DNA from: Rhopalosiphum padi
Taxonomy: Eukaryota; Arthropoda; Insecta; Hemiptera; Aphididae
Length of the DNA stretch: 64,000 nt
Assembly: GCF_020882245.1 (NCBI RefSeq)
Contig: NC_083598.1
Coordinates: 79,117,714-79,181,713, forward strand
Reading direction: 5' to 3'
The translations under genes and the position numbers were made by a program. Positions 1-12,089 of the stretch are shown here, piece after piece; within the stretch, counting starts at the first letter, position 1, and every line of letters starts with the position of its first letter. The notes beneath the pieces were generated by a model, which worked only from the letters and a program-made list of their open reading frames with translations, searched no databases and was not told the origin of the DNA.

Positions 1-302
1 TTTTAGAAATGTAGTTGAAAATTATGGTATCTACTAAAAGTATTTTTTAAATTATTGGTGTATGAAGTATAGCATAAATAATTTTTTATGGTAAATTATG
101 ATTTAATCATTATTATTGTAAAGATCAATTGATAGTATAACAGCATTCAACACCAAACATCTTTGTACATATTTTATAAGATATACAATATTCTGTATCA
201 AACAGTTTTTAATTTACTTAAATGTAAAAATGTTATTACATATTTTAGGAATATAGGAAATAATATATTATTATTTGTAATTCTTTTTGTTTGATATTAC
301 AG

Positions 303-383
303 CTTCAAACAATGCAAGAGCTTTGGAAAGAATTATTTTATTTGGTATGCTGTTGTAGTGTGGTTCTATTTTTAATAAATTGA
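303..383 (+). CDS. possible last coding exon of an upstream plus-strand gene (partial)
   Basis: A splice acceptor (gatattacag, ending at 302) is followed by 26 codons and a TGA at 381-383. The peptide begins LQTMQELWKELFYLVCCC and ends in VVLFLIN, a hydrophobic run placed at the extreme C-terminus. This could be a tail anchor or a last membrane segment. If real, the rest of the gene lies to the left of the window and 1-302 is intron. The family was not recognised. The exon is short and the region is A+T rich, so a chance open frame after a chance acceptor is quite possible. Confidence 0.3.
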   Translation, partial: LQTMQELWKELFYLVCCCSVVLFLIN

Positions 384-1546
384 TTAAAGATATTTTTTTA
401 AAAGAAAAATTGTATTCTAAATTGACTAAAAGCAAAATGGGGTAAACAATATAGTGTATACTGTATAGTATGAGATTACCAATAATTTAAGCTTGTGAGC
501 ATACAAGCTCTTATGTTTCTCTGAAAATTTGATAACAGAAAATGGGGGTAACATGCCTCTTAACTTTTCTTTTCCTTCAGTTTTTTTTTTTTTTTTATGA
601 AAAAAGTACCTCCATTCTTATTATTTATAATATTGGTTCACAGTTTTTTAAAGTGGTTTATATTTTTATAACAATTAACTATAAACATATTTTATTGTAA
701 TAAATTAATAAATTCAGTATTTCTACCACCTAAATTTTTTTTCAATTCCTACATAAAACACTTGAAGCTGGTTAAAGAGCATCTAAACAAGTTTTAGTAT
801 ATCATAATAATTATTTTAATGTTATACTACATACTATTGTTATTAATTTATAAGTCAATACCCAGTGTACAGTGAATAGGTTTATGATATATTTAGCTTA
901 AAATTAATCGAAATATTTTGGACATTTAATTATATCTACTGAATAATAACAAACATAATGGGATAAGTTTAAATTCTCTACAAATAATATTTTTTGAATT
1001 ACAACAAACTTCAATTATTATTATTTTTTTTTTTCAAATATCCCAATACCGTAACAATATGAATTTTAAATGTCAATAAAAAAAATGTTGTGGATAATAA
1101 ACATTTTAAATATTCTTAGGTTGCTCAATAATTTATAAGGAACTGTATTAAATGTCCAACATTAAGTAGATATTAAAATATTATTTTTTAATGAATTTGT
1201 TAACTAAAAAACAGTTGGTATATAAATTCAATAATTTGTTTAAATTCTTCTTCTAAATAAAACTTCAAACACTCATTAGAAATTAATGTGCATTTATAAT
1301 ACATTATTTTTTATAGAAAATCTTATGGCCAATCATAAAAACTGTTATAAGCATTGCACAGAAAAAATAAAAACTAAAAATATCTTTAATTTTGAATATA
1401 TAAATAGCTCAAAAAGAACAAAAGTATTTTGAGTTATATAAGGTGTAATAAAACTATTTAACAAACTTACATTACAAATGTTACTATATTTGTTAAATAG
1501 TCTGCTACACTCTGTATATTTCCAATATAAATATTTGATGAGCATT
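384..1546. other. intergenic, no gene seen
   Basis: This A+T-rich stretch lies between the proposed exon at 303-383 and the 3' end of the condensin subunit gene. It has several AATAAA-like words on both strands, such as around 700-715, which could serve as polyadenylation signals, but base composition alone makes such words common. The small open frame on the minus strand at 1345-1545 has no recognisable content. Confidence 0.5.
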
Positions 1547-4500
1547 TTAGAAATCTACTGTTATAAATTTATGAATTACAAAAAAATAACAAAATCAAAC
1601 ATACCACCATTTTTTAATTTTTCTTCCATTTCTTTATCATGATCTAAACATAAATTATGTTATTAGTAAGTATTAATTCTATTAAAAACTCATAAATTAA
1701 ATTAAATTTTGAAAACTTACAATCAAATCGTTCTTTTTCTTCAGCTGAAAAACCAATGAAAATACTTGTATTAATATATTGTTTAGAAGAAATATTAGTT
1801 AAATATTTTTAACATTACCTATAGTACGCTTTTTTTTAATTTTAGCTGTTTCAGATCTCTGAACTTCCAGTGCATCATGGATAAGTTGTCTAAATACAGT
1901 ATCGGCATATAAACCAGATTTTAGTCTAAACATTTGACATGTTAATTCTGCCACAGTATATGTTGGTAACCACATCGCACCGTCCTAGAAATTTTTCACA
2001 TTAAATAAAACAAAAAATAATGAAGTTTAACTTAGATAAGCCATTGCTTTGAGTTGATCATTATATGACAGCTATTATGCATGAGTAGCCTATTATTTTT
2101 CACTGATTATTATAAATAAAATGTTATTAAGAAAAAAAATCAATTGAAAAATATTTTAACCCACATAGAAATTACAGATAATTTACGAGAATATCCCAAT
2201 AGAACAATAATACAAGAGAAATTAAAAAAATGGCACAACTTTATAAAATTAAAAAAAAATAGTGGCTGTCATAAATCTATGCCTATAATTTATAAACTCA
2301 TAACTATTCAGTAAGAAATAAATTAAAAATTTGACACAAGTATCTACATCACAAAAGTATAAGACTCAATATAGAGGCACAAAAGAATACAAGAACTAAA
2401 TAATATAATAACAAATGGAAACATGTTTAACTATATTACTGTCATATTGTCAAACATACAACCAATGAATTACATATAACATAGTAGAATACCATATAGA
2501 TTTTTACACTAATCATATTAGCCATAAATTACATAAGTATAAAATGCTCATAGATTTTTGTTAATAATTTAAATTTTTAGTGTAGAAGCTTCTACCAAAC
2601 TTCTTTCAAAAAATTAAAAATTACACACCAAAATAGATAAAAGAAATGGAATTCATTTTTTCAGTGCAATGTGCAAAGCATAATTTTCATTAAGAAAACA
2701 GACTAAATAAAGGATTTCCAAATCCACGATATATTATTTTATAACCTATATTTAAATTGTAATATATCGTTATTTTACATGATTACGTAAAAACAGGCAC
2801 GGCGCTAAGGGGGGGGGGGGCAAGGTGGGGCTCTAGCCCACCCAGAAAACAGTTCAGCCCCCTCGCCAACCCCCAACTGAAAAATATGTATGATACAATT
2901 AAGTTAAATTTTTTATAAATTAAAAATATTTGCCCTACTCTGCTCTCCCTGGAAAAAAATTCTAAATTTTTGATACGCTTATAAAATTTTTTCTATATGA
3001 CACTAGATTTTTTTTTTTACAGATTTTTGAAGAAAAAGTTATGGAAAACCTTGTTTTTGAATTTTTTAACTATTTTTAATTTTTTAAAAATTTCCATTTT
3101 TCCGTTACTTTTTTAAGGTTTTCCTGACGCTTTTGAAAACTACTGGACATTTTTTACTTTTGACCCCTTGAAGTACCAACTAGTTTCATTTTCCTTTTCA
3201 AAGAGGGGCTGAAGTCAAAAATCAAAGCATTATTTCTACTCCAAAACGTGATGACAGACACAAAAAAAAATACATCATTGTAAAATCAATACATTCCTCA
3301 TTCTGTTCAGAATCTAAAATGCAACTATACCACTGATTATTACTTATTAATTTTTAAAAATAACAATTAAAGTCTCAATTCTTTAGATGGTTTCTTATTT
3401 AAAAAACACTAATTATAAAAAGAGAGAAAATATTCATCAAATATCTACCCATTAGTTACTTTTTATAAGAGTAAAATTAATAAATTAACTAAATACTACA
3501 TTATCTATAATATATATTATAGATCTTATATGATAAACATTTACTTACTTCTTTTTTAGATCCTTTTTTCTTTACACAAGGTTTGTCTACATAATTATTA
3601 TCCTTAATATTTAAAACTGGAGCCCATACATCTTCAGTATTTTGAGGTATTTGACTAACATTCAATATATTTACTGGACTATAAAATAATATAAGCATCA
3701 TCATAAGAGTGAAAGTTATAATTAAAGTATTTTATTTACTTTGGTAGCATTGCATTAGCAACACAAACTTCATCAGTAACAGTCTGATCAAAAATGACTG
3801 GGTCTGGAGTACTCGGAAGTATTTCATCAATATCATCAATTTCCATTAAATTCATTGGTAACTAAATAATTATAATTATCTAATTAAAAAATAATCTCAA
3901 ATAAGCTAAAATATATGTTAATAATAATATTATACTGGGTCAGTGCTTTTTCGATAATTGAGAGGAGTTGCAGATTTTGGATCTTCATTGGTGGGACAAT
4001 CAAATTCCTCATTTACAGCCAAATCACGATTTAAAGGATAATTTATCCTTAAAAAAAATAAATCTAATTAAAAAAAATGCAATCCACATAATTATTTTCT
4101 GTAATATTCTTACATATAATCATATTTCTTTCCAATATTTTCTCCATTTCCAATACAGATATAAGGCAATATTTTAGAATACTTATTATCTACTTTTATA
4201 TTGGCATTTAATACAATTCTTTGTACAGGTGGTTTTTTACTCAAATTTATTACTTTGCAGTCAAAAATTTTCACTATAAAAAAATGTACAATTTTAAATT
4301 ATTTATTGATAACAGTTATACTATAGTAAATATACTTACATGTTCCAACAATTTGCCCTTTAATTGGTTCAAAAGAGGAATAAAATTTGACCTTTTTTTC
4401 TTTTTTCTTTTTTTTATTTCCTACATCATTTTCTGTATCATAATCTACTTCAATATTTTCATTTATTCGACTATTATAAAAAACAAAAATTTAGTGATTT

Positions 4501-5424
4501 ACATTTAGAATCAAATCATAACAATGGAAAAAATATTATTATTTATATCAACTATATTTTAAAGATTAGTTCCTACTTATAATTCAAAAAATTTAATTAA
4601 CAACTATCAAATATTGATTGAGTATTGAAAGGCAGTTGTTTGTCTGATTGGTTATTAAAAAGACACAATAATAAGGCAAAGATTTTTTTTAATAGAAAAG
4701 GACAATCAAAAGTTATGTTTGATATAGTAAAACAGAATACTAAAAATAATTGAATGAGAAACCAAATTATTACTTCCATTTGGGGAATGAGTTTTATTAA
4801 AATTAGATTCAAAAGAAGATAATTATACCTATGCTAAGAAATGTAATAATATTGAATTGGGGATTGGAGAGAAAATGTATTTATGATGTTTAAAATTGGT
4901 TGGTACAAAGAACCAAATAATATATTAAAAGTAAGATTAAAACTCACTAAGCTCGGAATTTTCCAATAAGTTTCATCATGACATCAATTAATTGATCAAC
5001 TCTTTTTTGATAAATAAGTATGACATTTTGAATCATTAATGCAGCTTCTACAAATACTAAGGCACCTCCATCAGTAGATAATCTCAAATGATTCAAAAAT
5101 GAATCCAAATCCTGAAAAAAAAAACATTACAAATACCTATAACATGTGAAATACTATTTTTGTTGTATAGAGGTTTAGAATTACCTTGATAAGATCATAT
5201 TGAAGAGGTTCACATTGCTTTTTTTTTATGATTGATTCAATAGGTCGTAATAAGTTTTTAAATGCTTCATCAAAATCACTATCGTCTTGATATTTACGTA
5301 CAGAAATTTCTGCTGAAAATAAATTTTTTTATGAAACTTACATTTACGGTTTTATCCGGTATCACAAATATAATATTTTATAAAAATACGTACCATTTGA
5401 TTCATTTTTTGAAATATTGTTCAT
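1547..5424 (-). CDS. NCAPH2: condensin-2 complex subunit H2 (kleisin beta), 12 exons
   Basis: Minus-strand exons: 5394-5424, 5185-5312, 4948-5111, 4340-4470, 4114-4273, 3936-4047, 3740-3861, 3549-3678, 1819-1984, 1721-1744, 1605-1643, 1547-1557. All introns are GT..AG and the phases join, giving 1218 nt, about 405 residues. The product would be the kleisin that bridges the SMC2/SMC4 heads in condensin II, acting in mitotic chromosome condensation. Two things match the family: the N-terminal block with NLLRPIESI followed by FVEAALMIQN and IYQKRVDQL, and a later block with EDVWAPVLNI...KPCVKKKGSKK, like the D-W-x-x-L-D...KPFKKG motif of vertebrate H2. Acidic and lysine-rich linkers lie between. 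The protein is clearly shorter than the roughly 600-residue human subunit. The C-terminal block beginning GAMWLPTYTVAELTCQMFRL is less obviously family-like, and the last three tiny exons are the least certain part. Confidence 0.75.
2980..3316 (-). repeat. dispersed repeat family, copy 1
   Basis: In an intron of the condensin gene. Read on the minus strand it starts AGATTCTGAACAGAATGAGG, then has AATGTATTGATTTTACAATG, and later TTGGTACTTC. The same opening and order of words appear near 18281 and 39789. Next to it, at 2780-2870, lies a G-rich block (run of 12 G) of the kind seen at element ends elsewhere in this window. Confidence 0.65.
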
Positions 5425-6453
5425 TCTGGTATGTTATCTTGAAGGGCAAAAATATAAATAGTACAAATTCTGAAATTTAAATTATAATAATTACTAATTA
5501 GTTTATTAAAAAAAAAACAGATCTAGCAATTAATTTAAAAATTAATAATAACAGTATACAAAACACTAGATAGATCTCACATTATTCACCTGGCTTCTGT
5601 CAAGATTACATTATTATTTTTAGTTTTAGTTTTAAAGATAAAACTTTTGAATTGTTTCTGAAAATAGCTCTAAACTTTGTTTAAGTTAAGAAACATAGTT
5701 GGCGGTGACAAATTTTCATCAAGCATGGATCAGGCAACACCTATGGTCATCCCCACTGAGTTGCCATTTATATGCTTACCATGTAGTTTAAACATGTCCA
5801 TGTACATTAATTAGCACCGACTGTATTTTAACTTGAATAGAGTATATTTAATAGATTAAAGAATATTTTAAAATTTTATTTTCGGGTAATTTTTTAGAAT
5901 CATGCCTAAAATAGTACAATGCTAAAAAAGTACTTAAAATAATTTCAGTCAAAGACAACACATGTGGTGGTGACCTCTTAATTAATAAAAATAAATATAT
6001 ATTTTATAATACGTAGGTAATTTAAAACTACAATAGGCAAACACTGACTCTATACCTTAAGTTTTTGGCCCTTACCAGTTTTAAATCACATTTCATAATA
6101 TCATAGGCACTTGTTTAAAAAAAAATATATATGATCACACTAATACACTATTGTAACAAATCATTAAAATGCTATATTTTTATTTGCATATTTTATCAAT
6201 TTTAACTTACTTAATTATTTCTGAGATGTAACTAAAAATTTAAATTTTAAAGAGATACTAAAGATTTGTTTTGTATTTATAAATAGAATAAAAGAAACAA
6301 CATCATTTAAGTTTTACTTATAAGTTTATCATTATTTATTAAAATTGATTAATACATCTGTTCAATTGTACAAAAACTATTTTCAAACCGTTGAATATTA
6401 TTAACTATGTATGAAGTATTAATAATATAAGAATATTAATTCAATTAATTCAT
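5425..6453. other. intergenic between NCAPH2 start and NUDT9 3' end
   Basis: Both flanking genes are on the minus strand, so this should hold the NCAPH2 promoter and the NUDT9 3' untranslated region. A short less A+T-rich patch at about 5700-5770 contains no open frame. No repeat or RNA gene was recognised. Confidence 0.4.
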
Positions 6454-7308
6454 TCACCAATGACATTTTAATCTGGTTGCAATTTCCTCTAAAAATGATA
6501 TATGATTGGCATATAATTTCAGATTTCTATCTAAATCTACCCATTTCACTCCAACTGCATCATCTCCTGCCTGAAGTTTTAATATTCCTACATTAACTCC
6601 TTTCTCATCATGAAAAAGAGTTGCAATGGTTTCCATCCAAGCATTATCAGTGTTTCTAGGATCGTCAACGTATCCCTGATAAATTTCTACGCCTTCGTTA
6701 AATATTTTCTCTATTTCCTTTTTTATTTTAATAACATCTTCTTCAGATTTTTGCAACAAGTCCATAGCTTCCTCCATGAATTCTCTCTTCAAAGTAGTTG
6801 AAATTATTTCTCCAGAATCAACCATACCACCAGGTAATGCCCATTCACCAGAATCTTTTCTTTGAATAGCAACAAACTGAAGAATAGGTTTACCACTGAT
6901 TTTATCAATTACATGTTCGTCGTTAAATTTTTTCCAACGAGTAACAATTGGATCAGCTGCATGATTTGGGCCCCAACGTCCAAGAACTCCACGGCCGATT
7001 ATACCAGTTCGACCACAAGGGTTCAGGGGATAGCCATTTTTAATTTCATACATCCCAGTCAAACTAATTCTATTAATATAACCATCAATAGTATTCCAAC
7101 TGGGTTGGAAATCAAATACACTCAAATCTTGATCAGCCCATGGTTGACCAACAACACATGTAGATGTAAACAATGTTGGATTATACACAGGATATAGAGA
7201 ATTCCAACTAACTTTATCATCTGGTACATGAAATCGAACAATTTTTCCATCTGTTTTAGGATAAATGTTGTTTCTACATTTAATGTGGAACATGATTTTG
7301 GCGAGCAT
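6454..7308 (-). CDS. NUDT9: ADP-ribose pyrophosphatase, NUDT9 type, intronless
   Basis: A Nudix hydrolase of 284 residues, predicted to split ADP-ribose into AMP and ribose 5-phosphate. The Nudix box lies at about residues 161-180: G161, E167, R175-E176 and E179-E180 are all present, and the last glycine of the consensus is replaced, as is usual in NUDT9 proteins. Upstream of it is the family signature with NPCGRTGIIGRGVLGRWGPN around residues 95-115, and ALPGGMVDSGE leads into the box. The ATG at 7306-7308 is chosen. The open frame continues upstream with no ATG, and a splice acceptor-like CTAG sits about 13 bases before it, so a 5' untranslated exon or a short extra N-terminal exon is possible. 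Without one, no mitochondrial presequence is visible. The coding part has no introns, unlike most neighbours. It is head-to-head with the dioxygenase gene starting at 8164. Confidence 0.88.
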   Translation of the reverse strand: MLAKIMFHIKCRNNIYPKTDGKIVRFHVPDDKVSWNSLYPVYNPTLFTSTCVVGQPWADQDLSVFDFQPSWNTIDGYINRISLTGMYEIKNGYPLNPCGRTGIIGRGVLGRWGPNHAADPIVTRWKKFNDEHVIDKISGKPILQFVAIQRKDSGEWALPGGMVDSGEIISTTLKREFMEEAMDLLQKSEEDVIKIKKEIEKIFNEGVEIYQGYVDDPRNTDNAWMETIATLFHDEKGVNVGILKLQAGDDAVGVKWVDLDRNLKLYANHISFLEEIATRLKCHW

Positions 7309-8163
7309 TTGCTTTTTTTCTAGTAACAATAAAAATAAATAACTTATGGTGGAATTTATAAGTTATTTTATTATACATAACAATGTATAATATTATAATA
7401 TACAGAATATATATGAATATGTTGTTTTCAAATAATAAATACATTAGTGTTTGGGTAAGTACAGTAGAATTTAGATGATAATCAGCTCAAAACCTAATCT
7501 ACATGAATACATGATTTATATTTAATTTATTAGTATGTATACATATAGTATACAGGGTCTATCTGATACTCTTATGTCAATCAGCCATTGTGTATTAGTT
7601 TTTAATGGTTAAGCAATGAAATATGTACATTTTAAAAAATGGAAAAATATATATAGTGTAAAATATAAAAATAAAAATGATTATCACTAAAACTAAGTTT
7701 TAATCTCTGTATTAAGTGTAATAGTATAAGTACTGGAACTATGGTCAAAATTATGAAAGAACTATATTAAAATAAATTCAACTATATATTTTATCAATAG
7801 CTGTATTTTATTTTGTAATTAACCTTAGAACCTAATTATTTATTAACTTATTACACATTATTACTTATCATATGTTTAAATTAACTTTACAATAGGAACA
7901 TAATTTTCTTTATCGTTCACTATAACTATTACTACACACTGAGTCAATGATAAAATCCAATAGATGTAACCATAGACATTGATGATTTGTAACATAATAT
8001 GTATACAATTAATAAACTTTTATAGAACATTAAATTAATGACATTATTTATTTTTACTATTACTGTTATAATATAAAAAACTTGAATTATATCATTTAAA
8101 GACTAAATAAAGAAAATATTACTTATACATTAATAATTAATATAAATTTTAAGTAATATAAAA
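7309..8163. promoter_or_regulatory. head-to-head intergenic region, probable divergent promoter
   Basis: This 855-bp gap separates the starts of the NUDT9 gene (minus) and the trimethyllysine dioxygenase gene (plus), so both promoters should be here. No core promoter element stands out in the A+T-rich background, and no repeat was recognised. Confidence 0.45.
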
Positions 8164-10283
8164 ATGGCTGTTCAATTAAAAATTGGAAATGAAAATATTC
8201 CAATCAACATAATATGGTTACGTGACAACTGCAGGTAAAAATGATCATTAGTAAAATTGTATTTGGTTTTAATAGAAAAAAAAATTTTTTTATAAACATA
8301 ATTTGATCATTTTTTTCAGGTGTTCAGAATGTTATGATCATGATAATAATTCTAGAAAAACATCCACTCAACAACTCCTTAAATTAATTAATATTAAAAT
8401 TCAAGATTACACACAGGCAGATAATAATTTATGCATAGAGTGTTAGATTTATATATATATTATTTTAAAAACTACCAAAAGTTTCAAAAAGTATATATTT
8501 TTTTAAATTATAGGGTCTGATGGTCATAAATCCGTGTATTATACTAAATGGGTGATTGACACATGGACAGGAAATAAAATAAAAATTGAACCAAACTTTT
8601 GTTTTGGCAAGGAACTTGAGAAACTACCTGCAAAAGTATCTTATAACGATCTAACTCTAAAAGATTGTCTAAAAGAATTGATGAAATCAATTTTAAAATA
8701 TGGTGTAGGAATTATTACAAATGCAAGTGAATATTATAAAATTATTATTAATTTTTATTTTAATAAGAGTAAATTGATAACATAAATTATTTATGTAAAA
8801 ATAATTATATTAATAATTTCATAAATATTAAATTAATTAATAAATCAAAACTTAGTTCCTATGTAAGTATTTAATTAGTAATTAAAATGTAAAATTTATA
8901 AAGATATTACATTTTTTATCGAATTTATGAATTGGCTTAGTTTATTTTGCTTATTGTCAATTTATTTAATTGTATTTTTTAGTTTTAGTTTTATATCTTG
9001 ATAAATTATCTAAAATCTAAACAGAAAACTTAATGGATAAATAATACCAAAGCCATGATTTTATTACTAAAAAGGGCAACAAGGCTAGTATAATATGGGA
9101 TATAAATGTGATTGACGTATAGATCTTTATATAAAATACTGAGAATTTCAGAGGGTCAAATGCTTCTATACTCTGTCCAGTGAGAGAACACGCAGCAGCT
9201 TGACGATTATTCTGTGATATTCCACCGTAGTGGAATTATTAGTATCAATCTTGATAGCAGGGCGTAGGGTAACAAGTGGAGAAGTGCAGAATCAGCGTGT
9301 CCTCTTGCCGGATAAAGTATATTATAAATTATATCAAATAATTAAGAAACATTTTCTGATTATGATAATTTTATCAAAACTAATTGCTATAGTTTTTGAT
9401 CATTTTAATGCCTAGAAAAACATAACCGTTTTTAAAATTATTATATTCATATACCTAGGTAGAACCAACATTGGAAGCTACAGAAAAATTGGTTAGGTTC
9501 ATAGCACAGCCACAAAAAACTGTTTTTGGAACAATGTGGACAGTTGGAATTAATGAAAATCATAAAGATCCAGCATATTTAAATGGTCCATTAGTAGTAC
9601 ACAACGATAGCACATATTTCAATGAAAGTACAGGGTAAAAATATAAAATAAATAATCATAATACAAAAAACTTAATTTTTCTAATTTATGTATCAGATCA
9701 AACATAATTTCATATTTCAGGCTTCAAGTATTTCATATGTTTGAAAGGGATGTTAATGGTAAAGGAGGTTTAAGTACTATAGTTGATGGGTTTAAAGTAG
9801 CAGAAATATTAAAAAAAGAAAATCCATTACATTTTAAAAATCTTACTGAAATTGAAATAGAATCTGAATATATAGAACCTGGTTTTCATTATAAATGTAA
9901 AGGACCTGTTATAAAAATTGATCCTACAACAAAAGAAATATATCAAATAAGGTAAATTAATTATTTATTTTAATTTAATATTATATAATTGAATAATAAT
10001 AATAATAAAATTAAAAAATAGATTCAATATATACGATCGCAGTCCACTCCCACCATCTCGTGTTGACGAGTTTTACAAAAGTTATGCTCATTTTATAGAA
10101 ATATTGGAGAGAGAAGAGATGTATTGGAAACATTGTTTGAAGCCAGGAACTGTAATTATTTATAACAATTGGAGAATATTACATGGTAGAACATCTTTTA
10201 CAGGGAAACGGATTTTTGGTGGTTGTTATGTATCAATGACTGAATTTTTAAGCAAAGCAAGAACATTACAATTAATATCATAA
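8164..10283 (+). CDS. TMLHE: trimethyllysine dioxygenase, 6 exons
   Basis: Exons: 8164-8234, 8320-8441, 8514-8726, 9463-9634, 9721-9951, 10022-10283, joining to 1071 nt (356 residues). This Fe(II)/2-oxoglutarate oxygenase hydroxylates N6-trimethyllysine, the first step of carnitine synthesis. The N-terminal domain starts IIWLRDNCRCSECY, with a Cys-x-Cys-x2-Cys cluster and a later histidine in WSDGH, the zinc ligands known from the related gamma-butyrobetaine dioxygenase. The catalytic part has the iron motif H-x-D as HNDSTYF and the distal histidine in NNWRILHGRTSFTGKR. GGCY and the block RFNIYDRSPL are more like TMLHE than butyrobetaine dioxygenase. Human TMLHE is about 420 residues; this protein lacks the N-terminal presequence, so mitochondrial import is not evident unless an upstream exon exists. 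Exon 2 is joined through a weak donor (GTTAGA), supported by restored frame and the W-S-D-G-H motif. Candidate AATAAA signals lie near 10430 and 10492. Confidence 0.88.
9150..9320. other. GC-richer block inside TMLHE intron 3
   Basis: In the 736-bp intron 3, roughly 9150-9320 is visibly richer in G+C and has more complex sequence than the flanks (for example gagaacacgcagcagcttga). It has no long open frame and no flanking inverted repeat that I could find. It may be a piece of a transposon or an intronic regulatory segment. Confidence 0.3.
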
Positions 10284-12089
10284 CACTTATCAAAACGTAA
10301 TATAGTAAAAATATTTAGAAATAAATACTGTTAAGTGTATTCAAATACTATAATATTATATTAATATTGGTATATACTTACAGTATTGTTATTGTAGTAT
10401 TTTCAGAGAATGTAGAATTATATTGACATAATAAACAGTAATTTAATTTCTCATTACTTATAATTATAAATGTATAAGAATATAGTATTACTAATAAACT
10501 GATGGTTAATTTTTTAGTTGTAAAGTTATTAGAAATATTATTATTTATCAATAAATGAAATAATAATAAAAATAATTTTAAATAATGAATACAGTAATAC
10601 AGTTAACTGGATAATTTTACGGAGAGCACTATTTAATAATTTGACTGTGCTTAATTTTCGATCGAGACAGTTACTTACAAAAATTATTAATTGGTAATTA
10701 CAATATTTCGAATCTCAGTTTACATTATCGATAGTATAATCACAGAAAAACAAAACAACATCAAAGTTTACTTCAAAGGTTTTACCACTGTTTGCTTTCA
10801 ATTCAAAAATTATAAAAATGCTTTCAAACAATGTAGCCGTATGTAACATAAATTAGAAATAAAAATAGTTAACACTGGGTGCATTTTAGCTTGTTATCAG
10901 ACACTACGGAGTGGGGATAACTCTTATCATGGCGGCTCGTTTTAATTTTAGAATTTTAGATCATACGATTAAACTATATTATGCTTATTATTAAATATTA
11001 AGTTTAATGGTTTTAATATTCTAACATTCTAAGACCGTAGTTTTTATAAACGAGTGGTTGCTCCATATTGGACTTATGATCATTAATCAATAGTTTATCT
11101 CGCTATTCTATATCGATATATATATATATATTATATATACTATATAATATAGTTATTATAATATTATATTGTTCAAAGAAGAATGAACCACTCATACATC
11201 AGTCCAATATCATAGTTGATATCGCAGATATATAAAAATACTTTTATTAGTCTCGTTTTTGAAAAAAACAAAATATTTATTCATTATTTTTAATTATTAT
11301 CATTGCCAATGTAATCTACAAAAACTTATAAATTATCAAGCTATAAGTAATAAAAAGATGAAATTTACCTAACATAAGATAATAAAATTTTGACTAAAAT
11401 AAAATATTTGTTGTCAGTCAATAAAAAAAAGTTTCATTGTAAAGATAAGAGAAAAAAATATCTAAATTATGAAATATGATAGATACCAACGTGGATATAT
11501 AGATTCCAATTAGGTACCTATCCAAGAGTTATTTGATAAAAATGTATATGATAAATGGTTTTTTTAAGTTACCTCTTTCGGCAAGTAAAAACTTAAGCGT
11601 CTTAAGCCCTTTTTATTGAAAACTAACTATCTATATTCACTGTGGTCTGTGACCATAGGATATTTCACCGTCACCACCAGACTAAACTTCACTACCTACT
11701 TTCAAATTTTTAATATTTATTCTCAATTAATCTTTTTTTTGTTAGTATAACTCAAAATTTAATAACTGTAGATACTTTAAATTTTCAACAAATGTTTATG
11801 TTGGTATTTTTTAAATTAAAATTGTATATTATTATCATAATGTAATGTAATCACTGAAAAAAGTTTTGTTAGTTACTAGAAAAATAGTTATAACGCTGTT
11901 ATTGTTCTGTTAATGCTTCCTCACTACGAGTGAATCATGGAAAAAAGCCACGACATACAAATCATACAATATTCCACATTAGGAAAAAGTCAATTAATTA
12001 AAAAATAATAAAATTTAATAAAATATTATTTATAATTATTATAATAATATAATTTACAATATAATATTTAAAATTTTAATTACGGTACC
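10284..12089. other. intergenic, no gene seen
   Basis: Between TMLHE and SCYL2. It holds a TA-rich near-palindrome at about 11105-11175. The flanking words share ATATTGGACT in inverted orientation (about 11072 and 11202). A partial copy of the dispersed repeat family lies at about 11745-11820 (ATAACTGTAGATACTT...AAATTTTCAAC). No coding potential was found. Confidence 0.4.

Noticed and set aside
3968..4508. Plus-strand frames in the condensin gene
   Set aside because: Antisense to spliced NCAPH2 exons whose minus-strand translation joins in phase.
6610..7197. Plus-strand open frames
   Set aside because: Antisense shadows of the NUDT9 coding region on the minus strand.
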